Below, in pieces: positions 57,495 to 64,000 of a stretch of DNA of 64,000 bases (position 1 is its first letter; each line of letters starts with the position of its first letter). A program made the translations under genes and the position numbers. The notes beneath the pieces are model-generated. The model was given only the letters and a program-made list of their open reading frames with translations, was not told where the DNA came from and made no database searches. The DNA is from Micromonospora sp. WMMD1082 (GTDB lineage Bacteria; Actinomycetota; Actinomycetes; Mycobacteriales; Micromonosporaceae), in assembly GCF_029626175.1 (NCBI RefSeq), contig NZ_JARUBM010000002.1:7366597-7430596 (forward strand). Reading direction: 5' to 3'.

Positions 57495-57602
57495 CGTTGC
57501 CTCCCTTCCCGTGCCACCCTCGCCTGCCGCTGTTGCCAGCCGGTTGCCCCACCATGTCCAGCCGTGACCAGCCGTGCGGTCTGCGTCACAGCTGGGGCCC
57601 GG

Positions 57603-58304
57603 TCACGGGTTCGCGCTGACCGGTGGGGTGCCGACCAGGTCCAGCCGGTCACCGAGGATCACCGCGCTGGCCCGGACCAGCTGAGCGAGCCGATCCACCT
57701 CGGTGGAGTGGAACGCGGCGGGCGCCAGGGTCTCGCTGTGCTCGCGGCAGACCACCAGGACCAGCCCGGCCCGACCGAACGGCGCGACCGCGAAGTGGCC
57801 GCCGTCGGGCATGGTCATCGACCGGGCGCGCAGCGGGGTCACCTCCGGCAACTGCGGCGGTACGGGCGTACGCCAGCTGGCGTGCCCCACCGTCGCGCCG
57901 CCGCCTCCGCTGCGGGAGGCCCAGTCGACGGGCACCATGGCGGCCACCGCCCACTCGGCGGCGAGCAGCCCCGGCACCGCGTCGACCAGGGTGGCCAGCC
58001 CGTCGACCGGGTTGCCGGCGACCTGTGCCAGCAGCTCGGCGTCCTGGCCGGTGGTGGTGGGCGCGCCGATCGCCCGCCACACGCCGTCCACCCGCACTCC
58101 GGGGATCGCCGCCAGGCCCGCCAACAGCCGCTCCACCCGGGCGGCGCCCGGCCAGACCACGGTGAAGTCGTCGACCGCCCGGCCGCCGAGGCGTTCCAGC
58201 ACGACCACCTGGACGATGTCCGCGCCCGACACCCCGAGGGTGCGCGCCACCTGGCCGAGCGTGCCCGGGCGGTCCGGCAGGGTGACCCGCACGCGCAACA
58301 ACAT
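57603..58304 (-). CDS. ACT-domain protein
   Basis: 233 residues from ATG 58304, with GGAGGGG upstream. N-terminal ACT domain (LLRVRVTLPDRPGTLGQVAR and GADIVQVVVLERLGG), then a GAF-like region (~85-225; HFAVAPFGRAGLVLVVCREH). No catalytic motif. It precedes the ACT-GNAT gene by 108 bp on the same strand, so it may be an amino-acid sensor working with it. Confidence 0.8.
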   Translation of the reverse strand: MLLRVRVTLPDRPGTLGQVARTLGVSGADIVQVVVLERLGGRAVDDFTVVWPGAARVERLLAGLAAIPGVRVDGVWRAIGAPTTTGQDAELLAQVAGNPVDGLATLVDAVPGLLAAEWAVAAMVPVDWASRSGGGGATVGHASWRTPVPPQLPEVTPLRARSMTMPDGGHFAVAPFGRAGLVLVVCREHSETLAPAAFHSTEVDRLAQLVRASAVILGDRLDLVGTPPVSANP

Positions 58305-58528
58305 CTCTAACCCCTCCGCTCGGCGGGCCGGCACGGTGGCCGACAGGCTGATCCCCAGCCTGTCAGATGACCATTTCGTCCCTGTTGCGGTGGCATGACC
58401 CGAGGGTCAAACCTGACCTTGACACCCCGCCCGAGCTGCTGAGATCGCGACATGCGGGCAGATAGCGCCGCTGGTCGGGCCGACAGCCCGAGGCGCCGCA
58501 AGCCGTGACCGGCCCGGCGGCCGAGGGG

Positions 58529-59575
58529 TCAGGCGGAGGCGCGCTCGACGAACTGGGTGTCCAGGACGATGTGTGGCGCGGGGATCTCGTCGCCCCGGAT
58601 CCGGGCGACCAGCAGCCGCGCCATCTGCCGCCCCATCTCCTCGGTGGGCTGGAACACCGACGACAACGGCGGGTCGGCCTGCCGGGCGATCGGCGCGTCC
58701 TCGAAGCCGACCACGGCCACGTCCTCCGGCACCCGGCGCCCCGCCTCGCGCAGCGTCCGCAACGCGCCGAAGGCCATCAGGTCGGCGGCGACGAAGACCG
58801 CGTCCAGGTCGGGACAGCGGTCCAGCAACTGCCGCATGGCCGTCGCCCCGCTCTCCTCGCTGAAGTCGCCGTACGCGATCAGATCGGGGTTGACGCCGAA
58901 CCCGGCGGTGCGTACCGCATCCCGGTACCCGGACAACCGGGCCAGGCCGGCGCCCATGTCCTGCGACCCGGCGATGGTGGCGATGCGCCGCCGCCCCCGT
59001 CCGGCGAGGTACTCCACGGCCTGCCGCGCCCCACCGGCGTTGTCGATGTCGACGAACGAGGCGGGCTGCGCGTCGGGGTGCAGCATCCGCGCGGGACGGC
59101 CACCGAGCACGGTGGGCAGGCCGCGCTCCTCCAGCAGGGTGGGCAGCGGATCGGCATCGTGCAACGACAGCAGCAGCACCCCGTCGACGTGCTGGTTGGT
59201 CAGGTGGTGCTCGACCCGTTCCCGCTCCAGCGGCGACTGCGCCATGGCCAGCCAGAGCTGCAACGGCGTCTCCAGCAGGGCGGAGCTGATCCCCCGGACG
59301 ATGCCGGCGAAGAACGGCTCGGCGAAGATCCGCTCGCCGGACTCGCTGACCACCAGGGCCACCGAGTCGGTCCGCTGGGTGACCAGTGCCCGGGCGGCGC
59401 GGTTCGGCACGTACCCCAGCTCGGCGATGGCCTGCTGGACGGCGGCCCGGGCCTCCGGACTCACCTGGGGGGAGCCGTTGACCACGCGGGAGACCGTGCC
59501 GCGGCCGACACCGGCGCGGGCGGCGACCGCGTCGAGGGTCGGGCGCCCGAGCGACCGGGTGCGCTGCGTTGTCAT
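58529..59575 (-). CDS. cebR: LacI-family cellobiose repressor CebR
   Basis: 348 residues from ATG 59575, with GGAGGAG upstream. Helix-turn-helix LDAVAARAGVGRGTVSRVVN, YVPNRAARALVTQRTDSVAL hinge, and an effector domain with GFEDAPIARQADPPLSSV and QPTEEMG near the end, as in Streptomyces CebR. CebR binds TGGGAGCGCTCCCA and releases it with cellobiose or cello-oligosaccharides. It follows the bglC gene after a terminator, as in the Streptomyces ceb locus, and a CebR box lies before the GH9 cellulase. Confidence 0.92.
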   Translation of the reverse strand: MTTQRTRSLGRPTLDAVAARAGVGRGTVSRVVNGSPQVSPEARAAVQQAIAELGYVPNRAARALVTQRTDSVALVVSESGERIFAEPFFAGIVRGISSALLETPLQLWLAMAQSPLERERVEHHLTNQHVDGVLLLSLHDADPLPTLLEERGLPTVLGGRPARMLHPDAQPASFVDIDNAGGARQAVEYLAGRGRRRIATIAGSQDMGAGLARLSGYRDAVRTAGFGVNPDLIAYGDFSEESGATAMRQLLDRCPDLDAVFVAADLMAFGALRTLREAGRRVPEDVAVVGFEDAPIARQADPPLSSVFQPTEEMGRQMARLLVARIRGDEIPAPHIVLDTQFVERASA

Positions 59576-59595
59576 CGTCTGCTCCTCCGACGTCA

Positions 59596-59636
59596 GGCGG
59601 CCCCGGCACCTGCTTCAGCGTCGGTGCCGGGCCGCC
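59596..59636 (-). terminator. Terminator of the ceb operon
   Basis: GGCGGCCCCGGCACC (59596-59610) pairs with GGTGCCGGGCCGCC (59623-59636) with one bulge, 22 bp past the bglC stop. Confidence 0.75.
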
Positions 59637-59657
59637 CGTTACTGGCTGGCCGTCGCC

Positions 59658-61091
59658 CTATTGTGCGGCCAGACCGTTGCGTCGGATCACCTCCGCGTAC
59701 CACCTGGCGCTGGACTTGGGGATACGGGTCTGGCTGTCGTAGTCGATGTAGATCATGCCGAACCGCTTGGTGTAACCCCAGGCCCACTCGAAATTATCCA
59801 TCAGCGACCAGGCGAAGTATCCCCGCAGGGGGACGCCCGCGCTGATCGCCTCGTGCGAGGCGCGCAGGTGGGCCTCGAAGTAGGCCAGCCGGTCGGCGTC
59901 GTCGACCTGACCGTCGACCACCACGTCGACGAAGGCCGACCCGTTCTCCGTCACGTACAGCGGCAGGTCCGTGTACTCCTCGTGCACCCGGCGCAGCGTC
60001 TCCAGCAGACCCGGGGAGTCGATCTCCCAGCCCATGTCGGTGACCGGCACCCCCCGGGTGACGAATCGGACGTCCTCGCTACCCGGCCAGCTGGACGACG
60101 CCCGCCAGTAGGGTTCCGGCTTCTCCCCGGGCACCGGTGCGGCCACCACGTGCCGGCTGTAGTAGTTGACCCCGACCAGGTCCAGCGGCGTGGCGATGGT
60201 GGCCAGATCCCCGTCGTGGACGTGCTCGAAGTCGGTCACCTTGGCCAGGTCGGCGACCAGGTCGGCGGGGTAGCTTCCGCGCAGCAGCGGGTCGAGGAAG
60301 AACCGGTTGGCCAGCCCGTCGATGCGTCGCGCGGCGTCCACGTCACCCGGCGCGTCGGTGGCCGGGGTCACCGGGTACAGGTTGACGGTCACCCCGAGCT
60401 GCGGGCCGGGCCGGGCCGCGCGCAGCGCCTGCACGGCGAGCCCGTGCCCGAGCATCAGGTGGTGCCCGGCGCGGACCGCGTCCGCCCCGGCGCGGCGGCC
60501 GGGGGCGTGCACCCCGGAGCCGTAGCCAAGGAAGGCGGAGCACCAGGGCTCGTTGAGCGTGGTCCAGTACTTCACCCGGTCGCCCAGCGCGTCCGCCACC
60601 AGCTGGCTGTAGTCGGCGAACCGGTAAGCGGTGTCCCGAGCCGGCCAGCCACCGGCGTCCTCCAGCTCCTGGGGCAGGTCCCAGTGGTAGAGGGTGAGCC
60701 AGGGCTCGATCCCGTTGGCCAGCAGCTCGTCGACCAGCCGCCGGTAGAAGTCGAGCCCCTCGGCGTTCGCCGGGCCCGACCCGCCCGGCTGCACCCGGGG
60801 CCAGGAAACCGAGAAACGGTACGACTTCAACCCCAGCTCGGCCATCAGGCGAACGTCCTCGCCGAGCCGGTGGTAGTGGTCGCAGGCGACGTCGCCGGTG
60901 TGCCCGGCGACCGTCCGGCCCTCGGTGTGGCTGAAGGTGTCCCAGATCGACGGGGTCCGGCCGCCCTCGGCCGCCGCGCCCTCGATCTGGTACGCGGCGG
61001 TCGCCGCACCCCAGAGAAAGCCGGGTGGGAAGGTCAGCGGCGCGTCTTCGTCCAGGACGCCGACGGCGGGCGGGGTGGCGGGGTTACTCAC
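59658..61091 (-). CDS. bglC: GH1 beta-glucosidase
   Basis: 477 residues from GTG 61091, which overlaps the cebG stop (GTGA). GH1 barrel: [19 protein letters not shown], acid/base Glu181 in TLNEPW, nucleophile Glu382 in YVTENGSA, and [13 protein letters not shown]. No signal peptide. It hydrolyses imported cellobiose and cello-oligosaccharides to glucose and thereby removes the CebR inducer. Last gene of cebEFG-bglC. Confidence 0.94.
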   Translation of the reverse strand: MSNPATPPAVGVLDEDAPLTFPPGFLWGAATAAYQIEGAAAEGGRTPSIWDTFSHTEGRTVAGHTGDVACDHYHRLGEDVRLMAELGLKSYRFSVSWPRVQPGGSGPANAEGLDFYRRLVDELLANGIEPWLTLYHWDLPQELEDAGGWPARDTAYRFADYSQLVADALGDRVKYWTTLNEPWCSAFLGYGSGVHAPGRRAGADAVRAGHHLMLGHGLAVQALRAARPGPQLGVTVNLYPVTPATDAPGDVDAARRIDGLANRFFLDPLLRGSYPADLVADLAKVTDFEHVHDGDLATIATPLDLVGVNYYSRHVVAAPVPGEKPEPYWRASSSWPGSEDVRFVTRGVPVTDMGWEIDSPGLLETLRRVHEEYTDLPLYVTENGSAFVDVVVDGQVDDADRLAYFEAHLRASHEAISAGVPLRGYFAWSLMDNFEWAWGYTKRFGMIYIDYDSQTRIPKSSARWYAEVIRRNGLAAQ

Positions 61092-61930
61092 GACTTGACT
61101 GCACCTTCCATGATCCCGCCGATGATCTGGCGGCCGAACAGAATGAAGACCAGGACCAGTGGCAGGGTGCCGACCGCCGTGGCGGCGAAGACCTGGGAGT
61201 AGTCGGTGTAGTAGGCGTACGACAGGAAGGAGAGCGAGACCTGCAGGGTCGGGTTCTCCGGGGTGAGGATCGCGTACGGCCAGAGGAACGAGTTCCAGTT
61301 CTCCATGAAGGTCAACAGACCCAGCACGCCGGCGGCCGGACGCAACGCGGGCAGCACGATGTTCCAGTAGATCCGGAAGGTGCTGGCGCCGTCGACCCGG
61401 CCGGCCTCGATCAGTTCGTCGGAGATCGCCTGGCTGGCGTACTGCCGCATCATGAACACGCCGAAGCCGGTGACCAGGAACGGCACGGTGACCGCGTAGA
61501 GGGTGCCATGCCAGTCGAGCTCCTGCATCATGCCCCAGAGCGGGATGAGGCCCATCTGGGTCGGGATCATCATGGTGACGATGATCGCCAGCAGCAGGAT
61601 GTTGCGGCCCCGGAATCGCAGCTTCGCGAAGGCGAAGCCGGCCAGCGAGCCGGTGAGCACCACCGACACGGTGACCACCGAGGAGACGATGATCGAGTTC
61701 GTCAGGCCGGTGAGGAAGTTGGCCGCGTCGTTGTCGAGCACCCGCCCGAAGTTGTCGCCGAAGGCACTTCCGGGGGTGAACGGCGGCGGCACGTCGTTGA
61801 TGGCGTCCAGGGTGCGGCTGCCGATCACCAGCATGTAGTAGAAGGGGTAGATCGACAACAGGGCCGCCAGGACGAGGGCCATGTAGGTCAATGGACTGGT
61901 GCGCCACAGGCGCTGGGAAGCCGAGAACAC
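61088..61930 (-). CDS. cebG: Cellobiose ABC transporter permease CebG
   Basis: 280 residues from GTG 61930. Six membrane helices and the EAA loop [20 protein letters not shown] that docks the ATPase. MalG-type family. Ten bases after cebF; its stop overlaps bglC. The ATPase (MsiK in Streptomyces) is not in the window. Confidence 0.93.
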   Translation of the reverse strand: MFSASQRLWRTSPLTYMALVLAALLSIYPFYYMLVIGSRTLDAINDVPPPFTPGSAFGDNFGRVLDNDAANFLTGLTNSIIVSSVVTVSVVLTGSLAGFAFAKLRFRGRNILLLAIIVTMMIPTQMGLIPLWGMMQELDWHGTLYAVTVPFLVTGFGVFMMRQYASQAISDELIEAGRVDGASTFRIYWNIVLPALRPAAGVLGLLTFMENWNSFLWPYAILTPENPTLQVSLSFLSYAYYTDYSQVFAATAVGTLPLVLVFILFGRQIIGGIMEGAVKS

Positions 61931-61940
61931 AGACCTCTCC

Positions 61941-62909
61941 TCACTTGGCCGCGCGGCGGACGAGAACGAAGTTGAGCAGCGACATCAAGACGATGATCAT
62001 GAAGATCGCCCAGGCCACCGCGGCCCCGTAGCCTGCGGTGCTCAGGTTGTCGATGCCCTTCTCGTACATGTACATGGCCAGGGTCTGGAACTCCCGCTGA
62101 TTGCCACCGAGGATGCGCCCGTTGGCGAAGAGCAGCGGCTCGGTGAAGAGCTGCATGCCGCCGATCGTGGAGAGGATGACCACGAAGATGAAGGTGGGCT
62201 TGAGCATCGGCAGGGTGATCCGCCAGAACTGCCGCCACTGACTGGCGCCGTCGATCGCGGCCGCCTCGTACAGGTCCTTCGGGATGGCCTGCATGCCGGC
62301 GAGCAGGATCAGGGTGTTGTAGCCGGTCCACCGCCAGTTGACCATGGTGGCGATCGCCGTCCAGGAACTCCACCGCTGCGCCCGCCAGTCGATCTGGTCC
62401 ACCCCGACGAAGCTGAGCAGCCAGTTGAACAGGCCGAACTCGCGCTGGAACAGCATGCCGAAGACGATCGCCACCGCAGCCACCGAGACCACGTTCGGGA
62501 CGAAGATGGCCATCCGGAAGAAGGTCTTGGCGCGCAGCAGCGTGCGGTTGAGCAGGTTCGCCAGGAAGAGCGCCAGCAGCAGCTGCGGGATGGTCGACAG
62601 GGCGAAGATGCCGAAGGTGTTGACCAGCGCGTTCCAGAAGTACTCGTCGGAGACCAGCTGGGTGTAGTTGTCGAATCCGATGAACGAGTGATCGCCGATC
62701 ATGTCCCAGTCGTGCAGCGACATCCAGGCGGTGCGCAGCATCGGGTACAGCCCGAACACGCCGAAGATCAGGAAGAACGGCGCGATGTAGAGGTACGGCG
62801 AGTACTTGAGATCCAGGCGGTTGAGCAGGTACCCGCGACGACGCCGGGGCGCAGCATCGGGTGGTGGTGGTGCTGGCGACGGCGGCGCCGTCGTGGCCGA
62901 CAGACTCAT
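61941..62909 (-). CDS. cebF: Cellobiose ABC transporter permease CebF
   Basis: 322 residues from ATG 62909. Pro-rich cytoplasmic N-terminus (~1-30), six membrane helices, EAA loop EAAAIDGASQWRQFWRITLP. MalF-type family. The second gene of the operon, 109 bp after cebE with a hairpin between. Confidence 0.93.
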   Translation of the reverse strand: MSLSATTAPPSPAPPPPDAAPRRRRGYLLNRLDLKYSPYLYIAPFFLIFGVFGLYPMLRTAWMSLHDWDMIGDHSFIGFDNYTQLVSDEYFWNALVNTFGIFALSTIPQLLLALFLANLLNRTLLRAKTFFRMAIFVPNVVSVAAVAIVFGMLFQREFGLFNWLLSFVGVDQIDWRAQRWSSWTAIATMVNWRWTGYNTLILLAGMQAIPKDLYEAAAIDGASQWRQFWRITLPMLKPTFIFVVILSTIGGMQLFTEPLLFANGRILGGNQREFQTLAMYMYEKGIDNLSTAGYGAAVAWAIFMIIVLMSLLNFVLVRRAAK

Positions 62910-62971
62910 GCTGTTTTCCTTTTCCGGCGAGGCCGGGGGCCCTCGCGCAGGGGCAACCCAGAAGGGGACCG

Positions 62972-63008
62972 ACCGGTGGCGTCCGGGTAGTCCCCGAACG
63001 CCACCGGT
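62972..63008 (-). terminator. Intercistronic hairpin after cebE
   Basis: Perfect 11-bp arms ACCGGTGGCGT (62972-62982) and ACGCCACCGGT (62998-63008), 10 bp past the cebE stop. Such hairpins allow more binding protein than permease by partial termination or by protecting the 5' message. Confidence 0.65.
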
Positions 63009-63018
63009 TGGGAATCAC

Positions 63019-64000
63019 TCAGAAGGCGCCCTGAACACCGGCGTCCTTCACGAACTGCTCCCAGGCCTTGTCCTTGCTGGCCTGCCCGTTCTCGAACGAC
63101 CGCAGGGCCGGCTCGAGCGCGTTCTCCTTCACCGCCTGGTGCTTCGGGCCCAGGTGCACCGGCTCGATCTTGCTGACGCTCTCGCCGAAGATCTTGCCGG
63201 TCGGCGCGTTGCTGAAGTACTCGTTGGTGTAGCTGAGGAACGCCTCGTTCTGCAGCGCCTCCAGGCTGGTGGGCAGCGGGCCCTTGAGCTTGAAGGCCTC
63301 CACCTGGCTGGTGGCGTTGGTCAGGAACTCGGCGAGCTTCGCCGCCTCCTTCTGGTGCGCGCTCTGCTCCGGCACGGCCAGCCAGGAGCCGCCCCAGTTG
63401 CCGCCGCCACCCGGCACGGCCGCCACGTCCCACTTGCCCTTGTTGGCCTCACCGGAGTTGTCCGCCACGATGCCGAGCATCCAGGACGGGCAGAAGGTCG
63501 CCGCGAAGGTGCCCTGCTTGAAACCGCCCGACCACTCGGGCGACCAGGTCGCCGTCTTGGCGGAGATGTCCGCCATCGAGGTCGCGGTCTCCCAGGCCGC
63601 CTTCACCGCGGGGCTGCTGTCCGCGATGATGTTGTTCTCCTTGTCGTAGAACAGGTCGCTGCCCTGCTGAAAGAGCACGCCGTTGGAGACGGCGGTGATC
63701 GAGTCGATGAAGTTCTTGCCGGTGGCCTGCTTGTACTTCTGGCCGGCCGCGTGGAAGCCGCTCCACTCCGGCCAGAGCGCCGACACCTCGTCCCGCTCGG
63801 TGGGCAGGCCGGCCGCCCCGAACAGGTCCTTGCGGTAGCAGACGGCGAGGCTGCCGACGTCGGTCGGCAGACCGATCAGCCGCCCGTCCGGCGCCTTGCC
63901 CAGCTCCCACTTCCAGGGGAGATACTCGGTGGAGTGGTCGTCGACCAGCGGAGTCAGGTCCACCCAGTTGCGCGGGTTGGCCTTGAACTCGTTGAGGATG
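63019..64000 (-). CDS. cebE: Cellobiose-binding lipoprotein CebE, partial
   Basis: About 327 C-terminal residues; the start lies beyond the window end. In-frame residues just before 63963 read LNEFKANPRNW. Family-1 solute-binding protein (GLPTDVGSLAVCYRKDLFGA, GGGGNWGGSWLAVPEQ, AFKLKGPLPTS). First gene of cebEFG-bglC, so it should carry cellobiose or cello-oligosaccharides to CebFG. Confidence 0.9.
   Translation of the reverse strand, partial: ILNEFKANPRNWVDLTPLVDDHSTEYLPWKWELGKAPDGRLIGLPTDVGSLAVCYRKDLFGAAGLPTERDEVSALWPEWSGFHAAGQKYKQATGKNFIDSITAVSNGVLFQQGSDLFYDKENNIIADSSPAVKAAWETATSMADISAKTATWSPEWSGGFKQGTFAATFCPSWMLGIVADNSGEANKGKWDVAAVPGGGGNWGGSWLAVPEQSAHQKEAAKLAEFLTNATSQVEAFKLKGPLPTSLEALQNEAFLSYTNEYFSNAPTGKIFGESVSKIEPVHLGPKHQAVKENALEPALRSFENGQASKDKAWEQFVKDAGVQGAF

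Noticed and set aside
58557..61202. An 881-codon open frame on the plus strand
   Set aside because: Antisense to cebR and bglC, with serine/arginine-rich product and no family motif.

Overview
The window is 64 kb of very GC-rich actinomycete DNA, with strong third-position GC in the genes and many GTG starts. Gene content points to the Micromonosporaceae, most likely Micromonospora: secreted cellulases, a mannanase and a xylanase, a CebR-type cellobiose locus, DosS/DosR-like oxygen signalling, XRE-DUF5753/DUF397 pairs, and an ACT-GNAT acetyltransferase. The genus is inferred from gene families only; there is no rRNA in the window. It looks like ordinary chromosome with one complete insertion sequence. 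No prophage, CRISPR array or large biosynthetic cluster was seen.

Layout. 0-6 kb: tandem-domain glycerophosphodiesterase, Spo0M-like protein, XRE/DUF397 pair, small DivIVA-like protein. 6-9 kb: secreted GH5 mannanase with CBM2, then an F420-dependent oxidoreductase. 9-13.6 kb: leftward lipid/membrane group (EEP nuclease-fold protein, tandem PAP2 phosphatase, YihY/BrkB protein, diacylglycerol kinase). 13.7-15.2 kb: a complete IS4-family element with 10-bp target duplications, inserted at the stop codon of a Clp N-domain gene. That gene is co-transcribed with a small HTH gene whose promoter lies under two palindromes. 16-17 kb: two VOC proteins. 17.2-26.2 kb: a dormancy-like block (two universal stress proteins, phosphoketolase, two Acg-type nitroreductases, a heme-GAF DosS/DosT-like kinase and a DosR-like regulator) sharing a GGGAC-N4-GGCCC operator candidate.

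27.6-34.5 kb: xylan utilisation: two nearly identical LacI regulators, a sugar-binding lipoprotein, an intracellular GH43 beta-xylosidase and a secreted GH10 xylanase, with a shared TTCCGGAA-type motif in the control regions. 34.6-40.5 kb: polysaccharide deacetylase, VOC/ArsR pair, methyltransferase, glycogen-debranching-type enzyme, a TPR gene broken by an in-frame TGA, and a nucleotidyltransferase. 40.7-45.0 kb: a tRNA-Val/tRNA-Gly pair and, 4 kb away, a tRNA-Val/Cys/Gly array; between them are small regulators, membrane proteins and a LuxR fragment. 45.3-52.8 kb: TetR regulator, membrane-anchored protein, methyltransferase, P450, and biotin genes bioD, bioF, bioB and bsaP. 52.9-56 kb: large GH9 cellulase with a CebR box upstream. 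56.4-58.3 kb: two ACT-domain proteins. 58.5-64 kb: cebR, bglC, cebG, cebF and cebE (cut by the window end).

How it fits together: secreted glycoside hydrolases cut plant polymers; binding-protein transporters import the oligosaccharides; intracellular GH1 and GH43 enzymes finish them; LacI-family repressors (CebR and the xylan pair) link expression to substrate. Many genes have a TANNNT hexamer exactly 6-7 nt before the start and no Shine-Dalgarno, suggesting leaderless transcripts.
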